Of a stretch of 32,743 bases of DNA, positions 22,810 through 32,743 are shown piece by piece; the first letter of the stretch is position 1; every line of letters starts with the position of its first letter. The stretch spans positions 1 through 32,743 of the forward strand of contig CAIRFY010000042.1 in the NCBI GenBank assembly GCA_903877945.1, read 5' to 3'. This DNA is from an uncultured Oscillochloris sp. (GTDB lineage: Bacteria; Chloroflexota; Chloroflexia; Chloroflexales; Chloroflexaceae). A model generated the notes under the pieces. The model saw only the letters and a program-made list of their open reading frames with translations. It did not search any database and was not told the origin of the DNA. A program made the translations under genes and the position numbers.

Positions 22810-23586
22810 CTACGCCCCCCGGATCAACCCCAACACCTCGTCCAGCACCAGGCCGTTGGTGCCGATCCCCTCGCCGCCGTCAATCGTCGGCGTGCCCTTC
22901 CAGTCGGTGTAGGTGCCACCGGCCTCCTGGAGAATGGGGGCCAGGGCCGCCGCGTCCCAGATGTTCATCGCCGGGTCGAGGGCCAGTTCGGCCCGCCCGG
23001 TCGCCACCAGCAGATAGCCGTAGCAGTCGGCCCAGGTGCGGAACATGCCGGTCGCCCCTAGGATGCGCGCAAACGCCGCGCCCTTGCCCCACTCCTCGTA
23101 GCCCGTCGCCACCGTTGCCACCGCCAGGCTTTCGCGCAGCCTGCCCACGCTCGACACCCGGCACTGTCGCCCGTTCCACCAGCAGCCCTGCCCCGTGCCT
23201 GCGGAGACCACCTCGCCCAAGGCTGGCATATTCACCACGCCCACCAGCGGCTCGCCGTCGCGTAATACCCCCACCATCACCCCGTAGAGCGGCACCCCGC
23301 GTACAAACGACTTTGTGCCGTCAATTGGGTCGAGTACCCAGCGGTACTCGGCGTCGGCCCCGCCGCTCAGTCCATCTTCCTCGCCCAGCACGGCGTGATC
23401 CGGGTAGCGCGCCGTGATCTGCGCCCGCAGGTACGCCTCCGACTCGCGATCCGCCACCGTCACCGGCGACTCGTCGGCCTTGTGGTCTACCGCCACTCCG
23501 CTCTGGAAGTGGCGCAGAGTGATCTTCCCCGCCTGCCAGGCGATGGTGTTGGCAAAATCTAGTAGCTCTTTGATCTTCTCTGCCAT
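22810..23586 (-). CDS. hisN: Inositol-monophosphatase-family phosphatase, probable histidinol-phosphatase
   Basis: A 258-residue Mg-dependent phosphatase. GEED (68-71), the DPIDGT signature (86-91) and the late WDAAAL (Trp210, Asp211) supply the metal ligands of the inositol monophosphatase fold. Family members cleave inositol phosphate, fructose bisphosphate, 3'-phosphoadenosine 5'-phosphate or histidinol phosphate. Histidinol phosphate is favoured because hisC, the preceding pathway step, lies upstream on the same strand, and the length and the ending EAGGTYTDW fit HisN. AAAGGAG lies 7 nt before the ATG at 23586; longer upstream reading runs into repeat sequence. Between it and the hybrid kinase lie two repeats, which may weaken co-transcription. 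Confidence 0.75.
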   Translation of the reverse strand: MAEKIKELLDFANTIAWQAGKITLRHFQSGVAVDHKADESPVTVADRESEAYLRAQITARYPDHAVLGEEDGLSGGADAEYRWVLDPIDGTKSFVRGVPLYGVMVGVLRDGEPLVGVVNMPALGEVVSAGTGQGCWWNGRQCRVSSVGRLRESLAVATVATGYEEWGKGAAFARILGATGMFRTWADCYGYLLVATGRAELALDPAMNIWDAAALAPILQEAGGTYTDWKGTPTIDGGEGIGTNGLVLDEVLGLIRGA

Positions 23587-23604
23587 GAAGAATCTCCTTT
23601 GGAT

Positions 23605-23685
23605 TGTGGAGAGGACGCGAGGACACGATACGAGTGCCTCATCGCGTCCTCGCCTCGTCGCCGAACTGTCACGCTGAATTGAAAC
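23605..23685. repeat. Family C repeat (right half) upstream of hisN
   Basis: Shares the segments cgatacgagt, catcgc, cctcgcctcg and gaactgtcacgct.aattgaaac with the element at 18324-18446 in the same orientation. The left inverted end is missing. It begins about 8 nt upstream of the hisN ribosome-binding site. Confidence 0.65.
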
Positions 23686-23701
23686 CTTGTCTTGTAGCGA
23701 A

Positions 23702-23771
23702 ATCCACAATCCACAATCCACAATCCACAATCCACAATCCACAATCCACAATCCACAATCCACAATCCACA
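23702..23771. repeat. Ten perfect ATCCACA heptanucleotide repeats
   Basis: Ten uninterrupted copies of ATCCACA (TGTGGAT on the minus strand), ending one base from the stop codon of the hybrid kinase (23773-23775). The absence of any mismatch suggests recent expansion or conversion, and copy number may vary between strains. Confidence 0.95.
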
Positions 23772-23772
23772 C

Positions 23773-27356
<3,584 letters not shown>

Positions 27357-27360
<4 letters not shown>

Positions 27361-28490
27361 ATGCCGGTGCTGGCGTGCTGAAGCGCGGCGATTACCACAT
27401 CAGTCTGTGCGGGGGTGCCCACACTAATTCGGATGTAGTCGCGCAGCAAGGGGGTATTGTAGTAGCGCACCAGTACGCCCATGCGCTCCAGGGCCAGCTT
27501 CAGCTCGTGGGCGTTGCCCCGCGTCACCCGGCAGAGGATGAAGTTTGACTCGCTGGGATACGGCACGAGGAAGGGCAGATTGCTCAGGTGCGCCAGCAGC
27601 CGACTGCGCTCGGCCACAATCCGGGCCACATTGGCCCGCAAGTAGTCCAGGTCGTCGAGGGCGGCGATGGCGGTTATCTCGGCGCCAAGGCTGAGGTTAT
27701 AGGGCTGCTTGATCTTCCAGAGTTGGGTGATCATCCAGTCGGGGAAGATTCCGTAGCCGATACGCATCCCGGCTAGACCGGCCCACTTGCTGAAGGTGCG
27801 CAGCACCGCCAGGTTCTCGTGCTGGCTCACCCAGGGTATCACGCTGGCGTCGCCGTCTGGATCGACAAACTCCATATATGCCTCGTCCACCACCACGAGC
27901 AGCGGCAGGCGCAGCAGCCGCTCGATCTCGTCGGGCGGGGTGAGGTTGCCGGTGGGGTTGTTCGGCGAGGTGAGGAAGAGGACTTTGGCCCGGCTGACAG
28001 CGGCAGCCACCTCAATCGCCGGGATGTCCAGGGAAAAGTCGGCGCGGCGCGGCACGCGGATCACCCGCCCCCCGTTCACGCCGGTATCGAAGCTGTACAT
28101 GCCGAAGGTGGGTGGACAGTCGATCACCGCATCGCCGGGCGACAGAAAGAGCCGCAGCACCAGATCGATCAACTCATCAGCACCTGCCCCGCACAGGATG
28201 CGCTCAACCGGCTGACCCACATAGCCGCTCAGAGCTGTGCGCAGCCTGGTCTGGTTGGGGTCGGTGTAGATCGCGATTGAGAGACGGCCCGTGGGGCCGT
28301 CTGTCGTCGCCAGATCCGCCAGAGCTTGCGCAGTTCGCGGCGATGGGCCGTACGGATTTTCATTAGCATCGAGCTTCACCAGCCGCTCAATGGGAATTCC
28401 TAAGCGAGCTGCCAGCACGTCAAGGGGTAGGATGGGCGTGTAGGGCTCAAGCCCAGCGATCTCGGGCCGGATCAGGTTGGTAATTGACAT
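27357..28490 (-). CDS. hisC: Histidinol-phosphate aminotransferase
   Basis: PLP enzyme converting imidazole-acetol phosphate and glutamate to histidinol phosphate. The 377-residue length fits HisC. LDANENPYGPSP (40-51), SPNNPTG (175-181), VDEAYMEF (201-208), the PLP-binding Lys235 in RTFSKWAGLAGMRIGYG, and the C-terminal YIRISVGT that binds the substrate phosphate are present. The ATG at 28490 (MSITNLIRPE) is chosen because TGAGGA lies 8 nt upstream; an in-frame start at 28523 lacks this. It overlaps the hybrid kinase by ATGA, and hisN lies further downstream, so the three could form an operon. It is divergent from the FHA-clostripain gene, with 171 bp between starts. Confidence 0.95.
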
Positions 28491-28543
28491 CAGGGTATTC
28501 CTCAGCTTAGCTGCGCACCCCATGATACCATGCGCAGACGTGC

Positions 28544-28573
28544 GTCACATCCAGGACGGTGGTCTGCTACAAT
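28544..28573 (+). promoter_or_regulatory. Putative promoter of the FHA-clostripain gene
   Basis: GTCACA (28544-28549) and TACAAT (28568-28573) are spaced by 18 bp. On the opposite strand, TATCAT (complement of 28522-28527) could be the -10 of hisC, so the two promoters would overlap back to back. Both assignments rest on consensus match alone. Confidence 0.4.
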
Positions 28574-28661
28574 AGAGGTGTGTGCCGCAGCACACCCATC
28601 TCCTCTGCATCACCATATTACACTCCACATGTACCCTCCGCCACAGAACAGGAGGTTTGTC

Positions 28662-31112
28662 GTGCCGTTGCAGATCGTGGCGCTCAGCGGCCCTCTGGCG
28701 GGCCGCATCTTTCCACTTGGCAACGTGCCCCTGAGCCTGGGGCGAACCCCTGAGAATGCGGTTGTTCTTGCCAGCGCCCTGGCTTCGCGCCACCACGCCG
28801 AGCTGCGTTACGAGGGCAATGGCTATGTCCTCTATGATCTGGGCAGTTCTAACGGCACGTTGGTGAATGGCCAGCGCGTCCAGACCGTACACCTGAACCC
28901 CGGCGATGTGATCACCATTGGCGATGAGTCGTTTCGCTTCGACGCACCGGCGATGGACAAGACGTTGCTGGTCGGCGGTACTCATCCACCACCAGCCTTT
29001 GCTGCCCAAACCCCGCTGCCGCCTGTTGCGCTGCCCCCCGCCTATGCGCCCACCCCGTCCCGCCCCAGGTCGCGCACGCCGATTGTGATTGTCGTCGGCC
29101 TGCTGCTGGCCTGTGCGGTGGTCGCGGGCCTGGCTGGCGGCGCGCTGCTGATCACCCGTATCTCTGGCGGTGGTTCTGCGACCACGCAGCCCGTGGCGGG
29201 AACCAGCGCCGCCGGGGGCCAGGCAGCGCCCGCCCCGGTGCCCACCCGTGTCCCCGCTTCTGGACAAGACGCCGCCTGGACGGTGATGGTCTACCTGGAC
29301 GGCGACAATAATCTGGAGGCCGACGCCCTGGCCGACTTCGCCGAGATGGCCAAAGTCGGATCGAACGACTCGATCAAGATCGTCGTCCAGTTCGACCGGG
29401 TGCAGTCGCGGGAGGCGTGGGACGACACCTCGGCGGGGGACTGGGACAGTACCAAGCGTTTCTTGGTGGGGAAAGATATGCGGCCCACGCCGGGGAATGC
29501 GCTTGAGGATCTTGGCGAGCAGAACATGGGCGATCCGACCGTCCTGGCCGACTTTGTCGCGTGGGGGGTGACGACCTACCCTGCCCAGCACTACGCCCTG
29601 ATCATCTGGGATCACGGCGGCTCGTGGCTGGGGCTTGCCAGTGATGACACCGACCAGGATCAGCTAAACCTGCCGGAACTGAGCGCGGCTCTGGAAACGG
29701 CCCGCCAGAAGACAGGATTCGGCACCCTCGACCTGATTGGCTTCGACGCCTGCCTGATGGCGCAACTCGATGTTCTGATGGCGATTGAACCCTACGCGCA
29801 CGTGGCGGTGGCCTCGGCGGAACTGGAGCCACGTCAGGGCTGGGCCTGGGATACGTGGCTAGAATCCCTGGCCGCAGACCCGTCCCAGGACGCGCTGACC
29901 ATCGCGCCGGTGATTGTGCAGACCTACATCGACTCGTACCAGTCTGTTCATGAGAACGACGTGACCCTCTCGGCGTTCGACCTGCGCAAGCTACCCGCGC
30001 TGACCCAGCAGGTTGACCGGCTGGCACAGGCGATGCTCGCTGATATGCGTGGCTCGTACACCGCAATCGGCCAGGCCCGCTCGTATGTGGATGTCTACGC
30101 GCCCGCGTACTCCGAGCAGTTTAACTCCGTGGATCTGGGGCAGTTCGCTGGGTTGCTGCCTGAGCAGGGGGCGAAGGGCGAGGTGGCGGCGGCGGCGGCC
30201 GATCTGGGCAACGCCCTTACGCAGGCCCGCATTGCCAACGGCACCGGGAGCTACCACGCGAAGGTCAGCGGCCTGTCGATCTACTTCCCGCAACTGGCCG
30301 AGCTGTATGTGGACGCCTACGAGCGCGGGTCGCCCCTGCCACGCGCCACAAAATGGGCCGACTTCCTGAAGAACTACCAGAGCGCGGGCGACACGGCGGT
30401 GACGACGCCGACGATCAGCGACCTGCAGATTGACCGCACCAGTGTGAGTCCACATACGCCGGTGACGCTGAGCGGCTCGCTCAGCGGCAGCGATAGTGCC
30501 TACGTCTTCTCCTTCATCGGTATCCCCAACGCCAGCCGCGACACGGTGGATCTGATCTCGGTAGATTTCATCTACCCGCCGGGGGCGGGGCCGGGCAGCG
30601 CTGCGCCGAAGTGGCCCAATGGTAAATTTGACCTGAGCCTGAACTGGGACGCAACCAACTGGTACTTGAGCAACGGCAGGGATCAGATCGAGGCGCTGCT
30701 GGGGCCGGTGAAGTACGGCAGCGGATTCTACGGCGTGGAGGGCGTCTATACCTCGCGGGCCACTGGCGAGCAGATCGACGCTGGCTTGATCTTCAGCGTG
30801 AGCGGCACTCAGGGCGAACTGACCCGGATCTGGGGCTTCCCGAAGTCAGCGGGCAAGCAGGAGGCCCAGCCCTACGAACTGAACCCGGCTGCGGGCGATA
30901 CGTTCACCGCCTACACACGCAGCTACACCGATACTGGCGGCAGCCTCAAGCCCGCCCGCGTGAAGGGGCAGACGATCACGTTTGGCGACACGCCCCTGAG
31001 CGCGAGCGACGGGCCAACCCTGAGCGGCGATTATGTGATGGGCTTTCTGGTGCGCGACATCGCTGGGAACTATAGCTATGATTATGTTGATGTGACTGTG
31101 ACGAATCCGTAA
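28662..31112 (+). CDS. FHA domain - transmembrane - clostripain-type (C11) cysteine peptidase
   Basis: An 816-residue protein. An FHA domain (about 4-95) has the GRTPEN loop, LASRHHAEL and DLGSSNGTLVNG, the residues that bind phosphothreonine. A Pro-rich linker leads to one hydrophobic segment (about 140-165). A C11/clostripain peptidase domain follows (about 205-570): catalytic His318 in LIIWDHGGSW and Cys364 in LIGFDACLMAQ. The last 230 residues look beta-rich, starting ISDLQIDRTSVSPHTPVTLSG, perhaps an Ig-like binding module. Predicted topology puts FHA in the cytoplasm and the peptidase outside. Starts at a GTG with AGGAGG 6 nt upstream. Clostripain-family enzymes cleave after Arg or Lys; the FHA domain suggests control by a Ser/Thr kinase, which is inference. 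The histidine kinase gene follows after 49 nt. Confidence 0.9.
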   Translation: MPLQIVALSGPLAGRIFPLGNVPLSLGRTPENAVVLASALASRHHAELRYEGNGYVLYDLGSSNGTLVNGQRVQTVHLNPGDVITIGDESFRFDAPAMDKTLLVGGTHPPPAFAAQTPLPPVALPPAYAPTPSRPRSRTPIVIVVGLLLACAVVAGLAGGALLITRISGGGSATTQPVAGTSAAGGQAAPAPVPTRVPASGQDAAWTVMVYLDGDNNLEADALADFAEMAKVGSNDSIKIVVQFDRVQSREAWDDTSAGDWDSTKRFLVGKDMRPTPGNALEDLGEQNMGDPTVLADFVAWGVTTYPAQHYALIIWDHGGSWLGLASDDTDQDQLNLPELSAALETARQKTGFGTLDLIGFDACLMAQLDVLMAIEPYAHVAVASAELEPRQGWAWDTWLESLAADPSQDALTIAPVIVQTYIDSYQSVHENDVTLSAFDLRKLPALTQQVDRLAQAMLADMRGSYTAIGQARSYVDVYAPAYSEQFNSVDLGQFAGLLPEQGAKGEVAAAAADLGNALTQARIANGTGSYHAKVSGLSIYFPQLAELYVDAYERGSPLPRATKWADFLKNYQSAGDTAVTTPTISDLQIDRTSVSPHTPVTLSGSLSGSDSAYVFSFIGIPNASRDTVDLISVDFIYPPGAGPGSAAPKWPNGKFDLSLNWDATNWYLSNGRDQIEALLGPVKYGSGFYGVEGVYTSRATGEQIDAGLIFSVSGTQGELTRIWGFPKSAGKQEAQPYELNPAAGDTFTAYTRSYTDTGGSLKPARVKGQTITFGDTPLSASDGPTLSGDYVMGFLVRDIAGNYSYDYVDVTVTNP

Positions 31113-31161
31113 ATTACGAAGAATGTAGACATGAAACCCTGCGTAAAAAGTGAGGTGGGCG

Positions 31162-32433
31162 ATGTCGCACCCGATGAATGCGTTTATGGCCCGGCTCCAG
31201 CACGTAGGTGTGGGCGTGATCAGCGGATGCTATACACCGGCGACGATTGCCCAACTCGCACAAAGCCTCGGTCGGTTGGCCTTTTTCGGTGATGAGAGTG
31301 TCTTGTTGGTAGCCGGCGGCGATCAGCAGCGGGCCTGGGCCGACCTAGCGCTGCGCGGGGTGGATGTCCAGGTACGGCGGATAGATCTGTTGGCCGCGCC
31401 GAACGTGGGAACGGGCTTTATCCTGATCGGCGTCGGCCCGGCCCACGGCTTCGCCCTGCTGGCCTACCCGATTGAGCCGGTGGAACGCGATGAGAGCGTG
31501 CGACTGCACGATGTATGCTGGTGTGTTAGCCCGGCGGCTCTGCGCGAACTCGCCGACATGCTGCACGAGGCAATCAGTGCCGATGTGATCCGGCGAATTG
31601 CCGCGCTCCACGCCCCCGCATCCGAGCTACTGCTGCGCCTGAGCAGCAACCTGCTCGACTTCGCCGCCCGCCAGCACAGCACCCTCGGTGTGGCCAACCG
31701 CGCGCTTAGTGAGCGCATGCGCAACCAGGAGGATCAGACGCGCATGATCGTCCACGATATGCGTGCGCCTCTGCATACGCTGCTGATCAGCATCAAGGCT
31801 CTCCAGCGCCAACGCTTTGACCCTGACGGCCAGAACGAGTTGCTTGGCGTGGCCAGGGATAGCGCCAGTTACCTGCTGACCCTCACCGAGACGGTGCTGG
31901 ACTCAGCGCGCCTGGAGACTAACGACTGGTCGCTGAAGCGCCAGCCGGTGCGCCTGATCAACCTGGTGCAATCGGTATGCGACCCGCTGGAGGTTGCGGC
32001 GCGTCCAGATCAGGCTCGGCTGCGGCATATGGTGGCCGACGATCTGCCGATGATCTGGATCGACCGCACCCTGATGGAGCGCGTATTGATGAACCTGATC
32101 ACCAACGCGATTAAGTACACCCCGGCCAGCGGCGAAATCAGCGTGACGGCCCGGCTGATCCACGATGGTCATACGGTTGAGATGAGCGTGAGCGACTCGG
32201 GCCAGGGCATCTCGAAAGAGGCGCAGGCCCACATCTTTGAGCGATTCTACCAAGCCAACGAGAACGACCGTCGTCGTGGTACGGGCCTGGGCCTCTACTT
32301 CTGTCGGCTCGCTGTGGAAGCTCACGGCGGTAGTATCGCGGTGCAAAGCGCGGTGAGCCAGGGTAGTTCCTTTATTATTTCGCTCCCGATTACCACTGGA
32401 GGGGGTGACAGGGTGACATTGGTGACAGGGTGA
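31162..32433 (+). CDS. Orphan histidine kinase with unrecognised N-terminal sensor domain
   Basis: A 423-residue soluble kinase. The first 150 residues form an alpha/beta domain I cannot assign with confidence; a DICT-type sensor is possible. The kinase core has His198 in MIVHDMRAPLH, the N-box NLITNAIKYT (311-320), DSGQGI (345-350) and GTGLGL (373-378). No transmembrane segment and no receiver domain were seen, and no response regulator lies nearby. The start at 31162 is preferred because GAGGTG precedes it; a GTG at 31150 is possible. The last ten or so residues (GGGDRVTLVTG) are encoded by the first units of the octanucleotide array, so the repeat has shaped or replaced the natural C-terminus. 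Likely co-transcribed with the FHA-clostripain gene. Confidence 0.9.
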   Translation: MSHPMNAFMARLQHVGVGVISGCYTPATIAQLAQSLGRLAFFGDESVLLVAGGDQQRAWADLALRGVDVQVRRIDLLAAPNVGTGFILIGVGPAHGFALLAYPIEPVERDESVRLHDVCWCVSPAALRELADMLHEAISADVIRRIAALHAPASELLLRLSSNLLDFAARQHSTLGVANRALSERMRNQEDQTRMIVHDMRAPLHTLLISIKALQRQRFDPDGQNELLGVARDSASYLLTLTETVLDSARLETNDWSLKRQPVRLINLVQSVCDPLEVAARPDQARLRHMVADDLPMIWIDRTLMERVLMNLITNAIKYTPASGEISVTARLIHDGHTVEMSVSDSGQGISKEAQAHIFERFYQANENDRRRGTGLGLYFCRLAVEAHGGSIAVQSAVSQGSSFIISLPITTGGGDRVTLVTG

Positions 32434-32671
32434 CTTGGTGACTTGGTGACTCCCCGTCACCCCGTCACCCCGTCACCGCGTCACCCCGTCACCGCGTCAC
32501 CCCGTCACCCCGTCACCGTGTCACCCCGTCACCGCGTCACCGCGTCACCGCGTCACCCCGTCACCCCGTCACCCCGTCACCGCATCACCGCGTCACCCCG
32601 TCACCCCGTCACCCCGTCACCGCATCACCGCGTCACCGCGTCACCCCGTCACCCCGTCACCCCGTCACCGT
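32402..32671. repeat. Octanucleotide tandem array, about 27 GTCACCCC-type units
   Basis: Units GTCACCCC, GTCACCGC, GTCACCGT and a GCATCACC variant run from about 32456 to 32671. They are preceded by five to six units of the opposite strand (ggtgac..., 32402-32450), so the whole can fold back on itself. The variant units recur in the same order twice, giving a higher-order repeat of about 56 bp. It could terminate transcription from the kinase gene. The 76-residue reading frame across it is not a credible gene. Confidence 0.95.
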
Positions 32672-32684
32672 GAAGGATACAGGT

Positions 32685-32713
32685 TTGACGGTCTGTGTCA
32701 CGGATGCTATGAT
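32685..32713 (+). promoter_or_regulatory. Strong sigma70-type promoter for a gene beyond the right edge
   Basis: TTGACG (32685-32690) and TATGAT (32708-32713) are separated by exactly 17 bp, the best consensus match in the window. The gene it serves lies outside. Confidence 0.65.
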
Positions 32714-32743
32714 GCCGCGCAAGCCACCCCTTCTACGTCTACA

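Noticed and set aside
23702..23771. Heptanucleotide array as CRISPR or as the N-terminus of hisN (WIVDCGL repeats)
   Set aside because: There are no spacers, and a strong AAAGGAG site plus family length place the hisN start downstream at 23586.
32456..32671. Array of short repeats that could be taken for a CRISPR array or a repeat protein gene
   Set aside because: Units are 8 bp with no unique spacers, and the reading frame through them is low-complexity with no ribosome-binding site.

Overview
The window is GC-rich, tightly packed bacterial DNA. I read it as a member of the Chloroflexota, probably class Chloroflexia (filamentous anoxygenic phototrophs such as Chloroflexus or Oscillochloris). 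This is inference from the gene mix: large GAF/PAS/MASE1/CHASE signalling proteins, a LysW-type lysine hydrolase, cobalamin genes, a large SNF2 protein, and abundant short palindromic repeats. No rRNA or tRNA gene and no CRISPR array was seen.

Layout. 1-3940: a repeat copy, ssb (minus strand), then a triple-GAF hybrid histidine kinase overlapping a DUF218-like membrane protein. 3950-4929: a 144-bp element with 12-bp terminal inverted repeats, then a SAM methyltransferase. 4861-13889 (minus strand): a DNA-processing block that reads, in transcription order, SNF2-family ATPase (interrupted by an intein in its Walker A motif), RecQ helicase fused to a ComFC-like phosphoribosyltransferase, DprA-like protein, and SWIM zinc-finger protein. 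13890-18853: repeats, an unrecognised conserved-looking protein, DAHP synthase (aroG), and a PAS-GGDEF-EAL protein. 18854-21319: a LysW-lysine hydrolase (lysK) followed by cobC and cobS, which are tightly coupled. 21466-22701: tsaD carrying a repeat-derived insertion. 22810-28490 (minus strand): hisC, a MASE1-CHASE-PAS-PAS hybrid kinase, and a HisN-type phosphatase. 28662-32433: an FHA-transmembrane-clostripain protein and an orphan histidine kinase. The right edge is a 27-unit octanucleotide array and a good promoter for a gene beyond the window.

How the genes may work together. The most system-like part is the 4.9-13.9 kb block. RecQ helicase + ComFC-type PRTase + DprA resembles the ComFA/ComFC/DprA set that handles incoming single-stranded DNA in natural transformation, but here the helicase and PRTase are one polypeptide. 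The pair appears to sit inside an SNF2-SWIM gene pair. It could be a DNA-uptake, repair or defence cassette; the sequence alone does not decide.

A second theme is the repeats. At least three families of short palindromic elements and two short tandem arrays lie in almost every intergenic gap. Two genes carry repeat sequence in frame: the intein of the SNF2 gene and tsaD. One 148-bp element appears to have inserted into an older repeat with a 7-bp target duplication. Coordinates for CDSs use starts chosen from ribosome-binding sites and family lengths.
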